Shown in pieces: positions 7,981 through 16,632 of a stretch of DNA of 35,471 bases. Positions within the stretch are counted from its first letter, which is position 1. The number at the start of each line of letters is the position of its first letter. The position numbers and the translations under genes were made by a program. This DNA comes from Synechococcales cyanobacterium CRU_2_2 (GTDB lineage Bacteria; Cyanobacteriota; Cyanobacteriia; PCC-9006; JAAUQQ01). Location of the stretch: positions 1 through 35,471 of the forward strand of contig JAAUOP010000040.1 of assembly GCA_012034805.1 (NCBI GenBank), given 5' to 3'. The notes below the pieces were generated by a model. It worked only from the letters and a program-made list of their open reading frames with translations, was not told the DNA's origin and did no database searches.

Positions 7981-8433
7981 GTGCGAGGCCCTTTCCCCTC
8001 GTTTGATCGGTAACTTGGCCTTACGCCAAGCGGACATGTCGCCCACCAGACGGGCTATCTTTTTGAACCCAGCCTTGACCAAAATCTGCTCGGCTCGGCG
8101 AACACGGACGCCTCGTTCGCAGTAGACGACAATGTCTGAAGCCTTGAAAGCTGCGAGTTCGCCTAGGCGTTTTTCTAGCGATCGCACATCTATGTTAATT
8201 GCAGTCGGAATGTGGCCATCGGCGTATTCTTGGGGCGATCGCACGTCTAAAAGTAAAGGAGTCGGTTGTGTTCTCAACTTCTGGGCTAGCGTTTGAACGG
8301 AGATGATGGAGATCGGCTCTGATGGACGTTTCTCTGCTCTGGCCATGGGGCCAGCACAGGCGACCAATTGAATCGACAGAAAAGCCAATAGTAGGAAGAG
8401 GAACGGTTGCTGCGATCGCCTCAAAGTAAGCAT
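7843..8433 (-). CDS. Rhodanese-domain lipoprotein
   Basis: The product opens with a basic residue cluster and hydrophobic core (LFLLLAFLSIQLVACAG), giving a lipobox LVAC, so it is probably a lipid-anchored envelope protein. A single rhodanese domain follows: PLLLDVRSPQEYADGHIPTA, then the active-site loop with cysteine in VVYCERGVRVRRAEQIL. Such domains carry persulfide sulfur or act as thiol sensors. The ATG at 8433 is preceded by GAGG nine bases upstream; a longer frame reaches into a repeat at 8460. The domain should end near WRKAKLPIK (about 8005). The remaining 55 residues run antisense into the convergent gene and look non-native. One extra A in the run at 8002-8004 would end the protein near 7967, so a frame error is possible. 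Confidence 0.75.
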   Translation of the reverse strand: MLTLRRSQQPFLFLLLAFLSIQLVACAGPMARAEKRPSEPISIISVQTLAQKLRTQPTPLLLDVRSPQEYADGHIPTAINIDVRSLEKRLGELAAFKASDIVVYCERGVRVRRAEQILVKAGFKKIARLVGDMSAWRKAKLPIKRGERASHLLRSDPFQLLVAGIKTPLLKSNGHTKVVDSSFHDSNFSRKLTVRH

Positions 8434-8440
8434 CAAAACA

Positions 8441-8506
8441 CGCCTCAAAACTGGCTTCAAAACTAACTGGCTTCAAAACTAACTGGCTTCAAAACTGGCT
8501 TCAAAG
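8441..8506. repeat. Tandem repeat upstream of the rhodanese gene
   Basis: The unit CTGGCTTCAAAACTAA occurs at 8451-8466 and 8467-8482. It is followed by two shorter copies lacking CTAA (8483-8494 and 8495-8506), and a degenerate copy precedes at 8441-8450. The array sits directly ahead of the rhodanese start codon on the minus strand and probably lies in its untranslated leader. Confidence 0.85.
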
Positions 8507-8726
8507 CAGATGATACCCGATTCCGACCAAGCGCAACCTGAGCCAAAGCTTAGATTTGGCTGAAATGGGCGCGACCCCCTGTGATGTGGGAGCTTGATCG
8601 AAGCTGAGCTGGATTCGTTTTCGGCAGTAGTAGGGCATTTGTACTTCGAAGATGATAAACTTTGATGGTGATCAGCGTTTAACAACGACAATCCTTGACT
8701 GCGATCGCCACCCATCGGCCTGACCC

Positions 8727-9902
8727 ATGCCCACCCGCTCCACCGACATCCTGACACTCCTCGCGAACAAACAAGCAGATTTTGCTGGATTTGATCAAGC
8801 AACCTTGGGCCTCTTGCAAAAATATCGCAAGGCGTTGAAGCAGTTTGGCGAACTGGATTTTCTCGATTCAAGTGCTGAGCCTGCCGCAATTGATGCACTC
8901 CCATTGTCCGAGGCTGTCCCTGTTTTGCTGGAGCCGGTGAAATTGGCCGACCCAGGGCGAGTTGCGTTTGCTCAGACTTGGCGAAATCGCGAAGAAAGCT
9001 ATGATTGGGTGCGTCAGCATCTGACCGGAGTCGCCACATTTGCGGTGGATGGATCGCAAATTTACCCTAGCAAGGACATTTCGATTCCTGTGGCCCTGAT
9101 ACAGGTGGGTTGGTTTGAGAATTTGCACCGACCCCAGGGAACCTACGACAAGGATATTCAGCTCGATTTGATGACCCCAGCAGACTTGAAAGATTTGCGC
9201 GGGGATGTGGCCGATCGCCGGGTGAATATGCGCCGCTTTCAGATGGAAACTGAGCGATTGGTCGAATATATCGAAGACCATTCCGGCGATGAGGAATGTT
9301 TGGTATTTCTAGATGGTTCCTTGGTCGCGACGTTTGCCGAAGCTTTTGATCAAGAAACCCAGCTCTTTTATGTGGACTGCCTGCGACGATTGCTTCAGGC
9401 CAGCGAAGATTGCCGCGTGCCCCTGGTGGGCTATATCGACACGTCCTACGCCCACGATTTGACCGGGCTTTTGCAACGGGGTTTTGATCTGCCCCAGGTG
9501 ACCTCGCTGCACGATGCCCAGGTCTGTCATGCGGGGATGCAATGGGGCGATCGTACCCCCTTACTCCGTTGCCAGCGCGATGTGCTCAATAAGTTTTATG
9601 GTGCATTCAAGCATCGCATTACTTACACCTATCTCAAAACCAACGACGGTTATCCTGCGCGCCTGGAATTGCCCTTGTGGATCCACGAAGCGGGGCGGCT
9701 AGAGCAGGTTCTCAACTGGGTGCGCGGTGAGGTGGTGATTGGGGGGGGCTATCCCTATGCGATCGAAACGGCGGATCAGGTGGCGGTGCTGACGATGGAA
9801 GATCGCAATGCGTTTTACCGCTTGCTGCAAGACTGGTCTGAACGGGAAGGGTTGAAGTTGCGGCTTTCGCGCAAAATGATCAGCAAAGTACGGCGACGCT
9901 AG
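8727..9902 (+). CDS. nurA: NurA-domain nuclease (DNA double-strand break repair)
   Basis: This 391-residue protein has the NurA-type signature: an aspartate in FAVDGSQIYPSKD near residue 108, a second acidic strand LVFLDGSLVATF near residue 193, and a conserved C-terminal VIGGGYPYAIETADQVAVL. NurA is a 5'-3' nuclease that acts with the HerA translocase in end resection in archaea. In bacteria, HerA-NurA pairs occur in repair and in defence contexts. No herA-like ATPase lies within the window, so the partner is either distant or absent. Neighbours on both sides are unrelated. The start ATG at 8727 follows a HIP1 site. A G8 run (9741-9748) encodes the GGG of the C-terminal motif and is intact. 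Confidence 0.8.
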   Translation: MPTRSTDILTLLANKQADFAGFDQATLGLLQKYRKALKQFGELDFLDSSAEPAAIDALPLSEAVPVLLEPVKLADPGRVAFAQTWRNREESYDWVRQHLTGVATFAVDGSQIYPSKDISIPVALIQVGWFENLHRPQGTYDKDIQLDLMTPADLKDLRGDVADRRVNMRRFQMETERLVEYIEDHSGDEECLVFLDGSLVATFAEAFDQETQLFYVDCLRRLLQASEDCRVPLVGYIDTSYAHDLTGLLQRGFDLPQVTSLHDAQVCHAGMQWGDRTPLLRCQRDVLNKFYGAFKHRITYTYLKTNDGYPARLELPLWIHEAGRLEQVLNWVRGEVVIGGGYPYAIETADQVAVLTMEDRNAFYRLLQDWSEREGLKLRLSRKMISKVRRR

Positions 9903-9955
9903 AGAGGCGACCGAGGAACGGTGTAAGACATGACACTGTTATGCGAAGGACGGAG

Positions 9956-10075
9956 AAAATGAAGCTGCATGGGCATGATTGAGGCGCAACTGCTCGTTAT
10001 GGTGATGAACAAAGTTCCAGATTGCAGCAATGTGGTTCTCCAGTCACATGGCTTTGATGCCTGGGGCTCCGGTGT
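9956..10075 (-). pseudogene. Possible transposase C-terminal remnant
   Basis: Read on the minus strand, one frame gives GAPGIKAM, a TGA, then LENHIAAIWNFVHHHNEQLR and LNHAHAASFSPSFA before a stop. The pattern of aromatic and histidine/asparagine residues (NHIAAIWNFVHHHN) is reminiscent of transposase C-termini, but I cannot assign a family. It covers under 50 residues with an internal stop and no start. It lies in the 260-base gap between nurA and ugd, which otherwise holds no gene. Confidence 0.3.
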
Positions 10076-10117
10076 CTCCAGAAAACCTGAGCCTGAAGCC
10101 CAGATCTGGGAGACACC
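10071..10117. repeat. Inverted repeat with 9-bp perfect arms
   Basis: GGTGTCTCC (10071-10079) and GGAGACACC (10109-10117) are exact reverse complements. They are separated by 29 bases that include the palindrome CAGATCTG. The structure lies downstream of ugd. It could be a transcript-end hairpin or the trace of an IS end. It has no T-run. Confidence 0.5.
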
Positions 10118-10162
10118 CGATGTTTAAGCTCGATTCAAACGCAGTTCAAGCCTGAGCCAAGC

Positions 10163-11550
10163 CTAACGGCCCACACCCACATAGTGGAAACCCGCTTGTT
10201 CCATCCGCTCGCGGTGCAGGAAGTTGCGACCGTCGATCATCAAAGGATTGCTCATCAGACCAGCCATCTTGGTGTAGTCAAGGCCGAGGAACTGCTGCCA
10301 CTCAGTGACCAACACCAACGCATCGCAGCTGTCGGCCAAGCGCTCGGGGTCGGTTTCGACGATCACACCAGAAAGGCCATGGCGCAGACCAGACTGGGAG
10401 ACAATTGGGTCAAAGGCTTTGACCTTGGCACCCAGACGGTTGAGGTGCTCGATCATGATCAAAGCCGGGGCATCGCGCATATCATCGGTGTCCGCTTTGA
10501 ACGTCAGACCCAACAGGCCGATGGTCTTGCCCTTGAGGATTTTGAGTTCGTGCTGGAGCTTTTCTAAAGCCACGAGGCGCTGACGGCTGTTGACATCAAT
10601 GGCGGCTTTGAGCAGTTCAGCTTCGTAGCCATAGTCTTCGGCGGTGTGCACCAGAGCCGAGACATCTTTCGGGAAGCAAGAGCCACCCCAGCCAATGCCC
10701 GCGTTCAGGAACTTATTGCCGATGCGGGAATCGAGGCCAATCCCCTTGGCCACCTGGGTGACATCTGCGCCGACGCGATCGCAAATATTCGCAACTTCAT
10801 TGATAAAGCTAATCTTCGTCGCCAAGAACGCATTGGCCGCGTACTTGATCATTTCTGCGGAGTTCAGATCGGTGACAACCACCGGCACTTCGGGAGCATC
10901 TGAATTTTCGGCGAATTTGCGTTGGACAATCGGCTCGTAGAGCTCTTCCATCATCGCGATCGCGCGGGAGCCGTTGCTACCGAGAACAATGCGATCGGGG
11001 TTAAACGTGTCATACACCGCCGAGCCTTCCCGCAAAACTCAGGATTGCTGACCACATCAAAGGACAGCTTGAGTTCCGTCGCTGCTCCGCCACCGCCGCC
11101 TGCGGGTACCAGTTCCTTTTGGCGCTCCTTGGCACCGTCAAGCACAATCATTCGCACCCAGTCACCGGAACCGATCGGCACCGTCGATTTGTTGACAATC
11201 ACCTTATAGCTGCTGCCATCGAGGTGCGAGCCAATTCCCTTGGCCACCGCTTCCACATAGCGGGTATCGCTTTCACCCGTCGGCAAGGCGGGTGTTCCCA
11301 CTGCAATGAACAGAATATCGCCATGGGCCACACCAGCCCCCAAGTCGGAAGAAAACTGAAGCGTACCCGCTGCCATGGAAGACTTCATCAGCTCGGACAG
11401 ACCGGGTTCAAAAATCGGAGACTGACCCGACTGCATTAGCTTGATCTTATCTTCATTGTTATCGATACAAATAACTTCGTGGCCGGCGTGGGAAAGACAA
11501 ACTCCCGTCACCAGGCCAACATAACCGGTTCCAATGACACAAACACGCAT
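10163..11550 (-). CDS. ugd: UDP-glucose 6-dehydrogenase, split by a one-base frameshift
   Basis: Oxidises UDP-glucose to UDP-glucuronate with two NAD+. The N-terminal Rossmann part begins MRVCVIGTGYVGLVTGVCLS and reaches VVSNPEF. The rest resumes in the adjacent frame as REGSAVYDTFNPDRIVLG, with the catalytic cysteine in GGSCFPKDVSAL and the C-terminal UDP-binding domain to DGRNFLHRERM. The break is in an A4 run on the plus strand (11034-11037); a fifth base restores the family motif NPEFLREGSA and a 462-residue protein. The span is 3n+2 bases. The ATG at 11550 has GAGG about ten bases upstream. It lies 49 bases after the UXS gene on the same strand, so the two form an operon for UDP-xylose supply. 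Truly broken only if the indel is real. Confidence 0.92.
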
Positions 11551-11599
11551 GGATTGCAATCCTCAATTTAGGTAGATAGAAACGAGATCGCCGTGGTCT

Positions 11600-12568
11600 T
11601 TAGGCCATGGCGGCGGGTTCCGGCTGGCGATCGCTGGAGGGCTCGATGAGGCGATCGCGAAAATCCGCAATCATCCGATCCAAGCCCGTCTGAACCGGCA
11701 CCTTCGGCTCCCACCCCAGCAAGGTTGTGGCCTTCGTAATATCTGGTTTACGCCGCTTCGGGTCATCTAACGGCATGGGCCGATACTGAATTTCAGCCTC
11801 AGGGTTAATTTTTCCCTGAATCATCTGAGCCAGTTCCAAGATGGTGTACTCTCCAGGATTCCCAAGATTGATGGGTCCCATCTGATCACCATTCATTAGG
11901 CGCATCAAACCATCGACCAAATCCGCCACATAGCAAAAACTGCGCGTCTGGGAACCATCGCCATACACCGTCAAGGCTTCGCCCCGCAGCGCCTGGGCAA
12001 CAAAATTGCTCACCACCCGACCGTCGTTTTCGAGCATGCGGGGGCCGTAGGTATTGAAAATCCGGGCGACGCGAATATCGACGTTATTTTGCCGGTGATA
12101 GTCAAAACAAAGCGTTTCGGCCACGCGCTTGCCTTCGTCATAGCAAGAGCGAATGCCAATCGGATTGACATTGCCGCGATATTCCTCGGACTGGGGATGC
12201 ACTTCGGGGTCGCCGTAGACCTCGGAGGTGGACGCCAGCAAGATGCGAGCCTTGACGCGTTTGGCGAGGCCCAGCATGTTCAGCGTCCCCATGACGTTGG
12301 TTTTGATCGTCTTAACGGGGTTGTACTGATAGTGAACGGGCGACGCGGGGCAGGCCAGGTGATAGATCTGGTCAACCTCTAGCCGGATGGGCTCGGTGAT
12401 GTCATGGCGGATCAGCTCGAAGTAGGGATGACCCATCCACTTAAGGATGTTGCGCTTGTGGCCCGTATAGAAATTGTCGAGACAGATGACGTCCTGTCCC
12501 TCTTCCATCAAACGGTCAATCAGGTGAGAACCGATGAAACCGGCACCGCCCGTAACTAGGATTCGCAT
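11600..12568 (-). CDS. uxs: UDP-glucuronate decarboxylase (UDP-xylose synthase)
   Basis: This 322-residue extended SDR enzyme converts UDP-glucuronate to UDP-xylose using tightly bound NAD+. Visible features are the nucleotide motif [10 protein letters not shown] (residues 7-16), the family stretch [20 protein letters not shown], a serine-rich catalytic strand [14 protein letters not shown], and the YxxxK catalytic pair within SCYDEGKR. The ATG at 12568 fits the canonical start [11 protein letters not shown]; a longer frame reaches 12658. With ugd downstream it forms a two-gene module taking UDP-glucose to UDP-xylose for surface glycans. C-terminal residues beyond the domain are a short variable tail ([13 protein letters not shown]). 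Confidence 0.93.
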   Translation of the reverse strand: MRILVTGGAGFIGSHLIDRLMEEGQDVICLDNFYTGHKRNILKWMGHPYFELIRHDITEPIRLEVDQIYHLACPASPVHYQYNPVKTIKTNVMGTLNMLGLAKRVKARILLASTSEVYGDPEVHPQSEEYRGNVNPIGIRSCYDEGKRVAETLCFDYHRQNNVDIRVARIFNTYGPRMLENDGRVVSNFVAQALRGEALTVYGDGSQTRSFCYVADLVDGLMRLMNGDQMGPINLGNPGEYTILELAQMIQGKINPEAEIQYRPMPLDDPKRRKPDITKATTLLGWEPKVPVQTGLDRMIADFRDRLIEPSSDRQPEPAAMA

Positions 12569-12659
12569 AGTAATTTGAATTCGCGATGGGAATAGCAGCA
12601 AAGAAGGCTGAAGGGGCGAAGATCTGGGGGTGAAATTTGCACAAAAACAAAATCCCACG

Positions 12660-12690
12660 CCTAGATTGCCCCTAGATTGCCCATAGATGG
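12660..12690. repeat. 11-bp direct repeat in the uxs/vanZ-like divergent region
   Basis: The unit CCTAGATTGCC occurs at 12660-12670 and 12671-12681, followed by a degenerate partial copy (CATAGATGG). It lies in the 229-base region between the divergent uxs and VanZ-like genes, which must carry both promoters. I could not assign promoter boxes with confidence. Confidence 0.75.
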
Positions 12691-12797
12691 TCTAGGTGTT
12701 GCCGTTGAACGACCGATTTGAGAAAGAGACCGTAAAAATTGGCCGCACGGACGACCGATGACCCTGGCATGAGTTTAAAACTTAGCAGCACCCTTGT

Positions 12798-13496
12798 ATG
12801 AATCCTTCGTTGAAGGAATATCTGGTCAGGAACTTAGGGCTCAAAATTTATTCATTTCGTCGATGTTGGCCATGCGGCCATGCGGATGAACGCTTGATTC
12901 CCGAGCAGAGCCTGGTAAAAATTTCCGCAACTCCGTGTGTCCACGGTGTGGTTATGGGAAATACCTTAGCGTTTGGGACAATGTTGGTTATGGTTTCTCG
13001 GTCTGCTGGCGCGCAAAACTCGGTGCCCGAGCCTGATTCGTCGGCTTTCGATCCATTGGCGGCGCTTGAGCAGCCAGCCGATCGAGGCTTGGGTCGGTTA
13101 GGGCGAGGAATGGCGCTGGCCTATGCCCTCTGTTTTGGCGCGACGCTTTGGGTGGCTTACCATGGCCATCTGCCCACTTGGTTCCAACGTATCCCGAATT
13201 ATGACAAACCGGCTCATCTGATTTTGTATGCGATCGCCACCTACCTCGGCCATCGCTGCCTCAACCATCGCCATGTCCGCCTCAGCCGTTGGCTGAATGG
13301 GCGCGGTTCCCGCTATCAGCTGCCGCTGTTCCCGCTGCTGTTTACGCTGTTTACCATCGTCGAAGAACTCAGCCAGGGGGCTTCGCCCCATCGAACCTTG
13401 GACGCGCTGGATCTCGTTTGTAGTCTGGCGGGTGTGGGTCTGGGTTATGGATTGGCGCAGCGATCGCCGCAAAAACCCACCCGCAAGGGACAATAG
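12798..13496 (+). CDS. VanZ-like family membrane protein
   Basis: The C-terminal 140 residues match the VanZ-like pattern: a first hydrophobic segment (GMALAYALCFGATLWVAYH), the motif PNYDKPAHLILYAIATYLGH, another helix (LPLFPLLFTLFTIVEELSQG) and the conserved end SPHRTLDALDLVCSLAGVGL. VanZ homologues include a teicoplanin-resistance protein, but most cyanobacterial members have no known role. The frame is open from 12798, yet the first 60 residues look unlike the family; ATG codons at 12954 or 12990 are plausible alternatives. A small inverted repeat (TCCTTC, GAAGGA) near 12802-12816 would be in the leader if the start is later. Located between uxs and purN with no obvious functional link. 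Confidence 0.75.
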   Translation: MNPSLKEYLVRNLGLKIYSFRRCWPCGHADERLIPEQSLVKISATPCVHGVVMGNTLAFGTMLVMVSRSAGAQNSVPEPDSSAFDPLAALEQPADRGLGRLGRGMALAYALCFGATLWVAYHGHLPTWFQRIPNYDKPAHLILYAIATYLGHRCLNHRHVRLSRWLNGRGSRYQLPLFPLLFTLFTIVEELSQGASPHRTLDALDLVCSLAGVGLGYGLAQRSPQKPTRKGQ

Positions 13497-13527
13497 GCAT
13501 TGATTGGATCAGTTTTGACAAACGCGA

Positions 13528-14160
13528 ATGTCCGATTTAGCCCTCGTCTCACCGCCCTTGCCCACCAGTCCTTGTCTTACGGGCGAAGCTTTAAAGTTGG
13601 GAATCATGGCTTCGGGCAGTGGCAGTAACTTTGAAGCGGTGGCGGCGGCGATCGCCGCTGGCCAGCTCAATGCCCAGATCCAGGTGCTGATCTACAACAA
13701 CCCTCAGGCCAAAGCCGCCGAGCGCGCCCAAAACCACGGTGTCCCGGCAGTTCTGCTCAACCACCGCGACTTCGACAGCCGCGAAGCCCTCGATGCCCAG
13801 GTGGCCGAAACCCTCCAGGCCTACGGTGTTGAGTGGGTGATCATGGCGGGCTGGATGCGCATTGTCACCCCAACTTTGATCGATGCTTTTCCGGGCCGGA
13901 TGATTAATATCCACCCGAGTTTGCTGCCCAGCTTTAAAGGCATTCGGGCGATCGAGCAAGCCCTGGCCAGCCAAGTCAAACTCACCGGCTGCACGGTTCA
14001 CATCGTCACCTTGGAAATGGACAGCGGGCCGATTTTAATGCAGGCGGCAGTGCCTATCCTAGAGGGCGATGATGCAGAACGCCTGCACCAGCGCATTCAA
14101 GTGCAAGAGCATCGGATTTTGCCAGCCGCGATCGCCCTGGCCGCCCAGCGCTATGGATAA
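13528..14160 (+). CDS. purN: Phosphoribosylglycinamide formyltransferase (PurN)
   Basis: Transfers formyl from 10-formyl-THF to GAR in purine synthesis. The 210-residue product has the phosphate-binding loop [15 protein letters not shown]. It also has the catalytic segment [14 protein letters not shown] (Asn-x-His), with the catalytic Asp in [18 protein letters not shown]. About 20 N-terminal residues precede the family start and the true start may be later, at the ATG of MASGSGS-adjacent sequence or the first ATG at 13528. Its end overlaps the convergent argC stop by ten bases. Two other purine genes (purQ, purS) lie 8 kb away and are not co-transcribed. Confidence 0.93.
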   Translation: MSDLALVSPPLPTSPCLTGEALKLGIMASGSGSNFEAVAAAIAAGQLNAQIQVLIYNNPQAKAAERAQNHGVPAVLLNHRDFDSREALDAQVAETLQAYGVEWVIMAGWMRIVTPTLIDAFPGRMINIHPSLLPSFKGIRAIEQALASQVKLTGCTVHIVTLEMDSGPILMQAAVPILEGDDAERLHQRIQVQEHRILPAAIALAAQRYG

Positions 14161-15208
14161 AAACAGACCTGGGGCAACCCTAGGCTTTCATCCCAGCCCA
14201 TCATGAGATTCAGACACTGAACCGCCTGCCCCGATTGGCCTTTGATTAGATTATCGATCGCTGACATCAAAATCACCCGCCCCGTGCGGGGATCGACCTC
14301 GATCCCAATAAAACAGCGATTGGTACCCAAGGCCCACTTGGTCTGGGGATAGGTGCCTCCCGGTAAGACTTCGACCCAGGGTGATTTTTGGTAGTAGGCC
14401 CGGAAATCGTCACGAGATCCTCCCGCACCAGCCCCGGATCTCGCAATGTGGCATAGACCGTGGTCAAAATTCCCCGCACCATGGGCACGAGGTGAGGTGT
14501 GAACTGCACCGTGGTCTCGTGGCCGAGTAAATCGCTGCACACTTGCTCAATTTCGGGAGTATGGCGATGGCGAGCAACGCCGTAGGCCGTGACAGAGTTG
14601 CCCGCCTCCGACATCAAAAAATGAGGTTTGAGCTCGCGCCCACTGCCCGAGGAACCGGTTTTGGCATCGATAATCAGCGTATCTGGATTAATCAGTCCTT
14701 GACGCAGGAGGGGGGCGATCGCCAACAAACTCGCCGTCGCATAGCAAGCAGGTGTACCAATCAACTGAGCTTTGGCAATGCGGGCGCGATAGACCTCGGG
14801 CAAGCCGTAGACTGCTTGGGCCGCGATCGCCCGATCAGACCGCTCGACGTTATACCAAGACTGATAAATACCCAGGTCAAAAAATCGGTAGTCCGCCGAC
14901 AAATCCAGCACCTTGCAGCCTGCCTCTAGCAGCTTGGGTGCTAGGGCAAGCGCCACCCCGTGGGGCAGGGCCAAAAAAACTACCTGGCAGCGGGCGGCGA
15001 TCGCCTCAACGTCAATTTCTTCAATCGTCAGCTGCTCCGCCGAGCGACCAAAGTGGGGATAGGCCTCGCGCACGGGTTTCTCGGCCAGGGTCGTATCGCC
15101 CACATAGACGACGTTGGTTTTAGGATGCTGAAGCAGCAACTGCACAAGCTGAATTCCGCCGTATTCTGAAGCCCCAACAATACCGACTGGAATCTGCTCG
15201 TCTGTCAT
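14151..15208 (-). CDS. argC: N-acetyl-gamma-glutamyl-phosphate reductase, split by a one-base frameshift
   Basis: Arginine biosynthesis: reduces N-acetylglutamyl phosphate with NADPH. From [14 protein letters not shown] at 15208 the frame carries the NADP-binding N-terminus, [18 protein letters not shown], the catalytic cysteine in [14 protein letters not shown], and VAPRH-type [12 protein letters not shown]. It breaks after REDLVTI. The C-terminus continues in the next frame as [17 protein letters not shown] to [16 protein letters not shown]. One extra base in the A3 run (plus 14404-14406) restores a 352-residue enzyme; the span is 3n+2. Two motif residues deviate: GASEYGG where GASGYGG is usual, and PACYAT where PGCYPT is usual. 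These may be real divergence or base errors. A frame running upstream to 15502 is not coding. Confidence 0.92.
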
Positions 15209-15480
15209 GACACCGTCCACTGCTGCCCCGTTGGGAATAACTCGCCAAACGCTCAAAGCGTGCTTCATTCTGACAGGTTTTCTTGAATTTGTTGTAACTC
15301 TGTAGGTTAGCGCTGAAATTGAGGCCGATTGAGTCGGTATCGGGATTGAGCTTGGACGGGTGAATTTTAGGCTTGTTGATAGGCTGATGAGTTTGAAGCC
15401 AGTGGATTTTGAGCCAGACGGCTTGGCGAGAGTCCCCAAACCGGTAATCTGGTATCTGGGCACCCGACCCTCTGACCCGA

Positions 15481-15545
15481 CCCTTTCAACGCACCCTTTC
15501 AACGCACCCTTTCAACGCACACTCTCAACACACCCTTTCAAAACG
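15481..15545. repeat. 13-bp tandem repeat, five copies, directly upstream of hemC
   Basis: The unit CCCTTTCAACGCA is present three times exactly (15481-15519), followed by CACTCTCAACACA and CCCTTTCAAAACG. The array ends two bases before the hemC start codon and so occupies the position of a ribosome-binding site; no purine-rich Shine-Dalgarno sequence is visible. Confidence 0.9.
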
Positions 15546-15547
15546 CC

Positions 15548-16516
15548 ATGATTGCCAGCCCCTCTCGCACCGTTCGCATCGCCTCTCGCAAAAGCCAGCT
15601 GGCGTTGGTTCAGACTCACTGGGTTCAGGGTGAATTGCAGCGAGCCTTCCCCGATCGCCAGTTTGAGGTCTGTACCATGAGCACCCAGGGCGACAAAATT
15701 TTGGATGTACCTTTGGCAAAAATCGGCGACAAGGGCCTGTTTACCAAGGAGCTCGAAGTCAAAATGCTCAACCATGAGGCGGATTTTGCGGTGCACTCCC
15801 TCAAGGATTTACCGACGAACCTGCCTGAAGGTTTGATTTTGGGCTGCGTCACGGAGCGGGAGGATCCCGCTGATGCCCTGGTGGTTCACGAGAAATTTCG
15901 CGATCAACAGCTCGAGACGCTGCCCGCAGGCGCGGTGGTGGGAACTTCTTCGCTGCGGCGCTTGGCCCAGCTCCGCCATCACTATCCGCACCTGAGCTTC
16001 AAGGATGTGCGGGGCAATCTCAATACCCGGCTGGCGAAGCTGGATGCGGGGGAATACGATGCGTTGATTTTGGCCTATGCGGGGCTGCATCGGTTGGGAA
16101 TGGGCGATCGCATCCACCAAACCATTCCCTCGGAAATCTCGCTCCACGCCGTGGGCCAGGGAGCCCTGGGTATTGAGTGCCGTGAGGGCGATGCGGGAAT
16201 TTTAGAGGTGCTCAAGGTTCTGGAGCATACGCCGACGGCCCAGCGCTGCCGGGCTGAGCGGGCATTTTTGCGGGAGCTAGAGGGTGGCTGTCAGGTGCCG
16301 ATTGGGGTGAATACGGTGATTGCGGGCGATCGCCTAGTTCTGACGGGCATGGTGGCGAAGTTAGACGGCAGCGTCTTGCTCAAAGATGAGGTCAGTGGCT
16401 TGGCGCTGGAGGCGGAGGCGCTGGGGATTGAATTGGCGAACCAGCTCAAGAGTCAGGGGGCTCAGGCGATTTTGCAAGAAATCTTTGATACGGTGCGGCC
16501 TGAATCTCTCTCTTAA
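15548..16516 (+). CDS. hemC: Hydroxymethylbilane synthase (porphobilinogen deaminase)
   Basis: Polymerises four porphobilinogens to hydroxymethylbilane in tetrapyrrole synthesis, feeding chlorophyll, haem and phycobilins. The 322-residue product opens [20 protein letters not shown]. It carries [14 protein letters not shown] and [15 protein letters not shown] with the catalytic aspartate region, [12 protein letters not shown], and [14 protein letters not shown]. The dipyrromethane cofactor cysteine is in [15 protein letters not shown]. Length and motifs are complete. It diverges from argC across a region of about 340 bases holding the tandem array. Confidence 0.95.
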   Translation: MIASPSRTVRIASRKSQLALVQTHWVQGELQRAFPDRQFEVCTMSTQGDKILDVPLAKIGDKGLFTKELEVKMLNHEADFAVHSLKDLPTNLPEGLILGCVTEREDPADALVVHEKFRDQQLETLPAGAVVGTSSLRRLAQLRHHYPHLSFKDVRGNLNTRLAKLDAGEYDALILAYAGLHRLGMGDRIHQTIPSEISLHAVGQGALGIECREGDAGILEVLKVLEHTPTAQRCRAERAFLRELEGGCQVPIGVNTVIAGDRLVLTGMVAKLDGSVLLKDEVSGLALEAEALGIELANQLKSQGAQAILQEIFDTVRPESLS

Positions 16517-16632
16517 ACAAACGCCTAAACCCGCGTCGTTTTTATTCCGCCAACTCTCCCCACGGGAAATTTTTTCACAAGAGCAGTCAGGCTAAACTGG
16601 AGACTGCTCCTTGTCGTCATGGACATCGACCG

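Noticed and set aside
8479..9039. Minus-strand open frame opposite the start of nurA
   Set aside because: It overlaps nurA and its N-terminal sequence is the translation of the tandem repeats, which is not protein-like.
9956..10075. IS1-family transposase assignment for the fragment between nurA and ugd
   Set aside because: The fragment has transposase-like character, but the residues do not match the IS1 C-terminus as I know it, so I left the family open.
15481..15545. Possible CRISPR array from regular repeats
   Set aside because: The 13-bp units are contiguous, with no spacers, and no cas genes are present. The same applies to the other arrays in the window.
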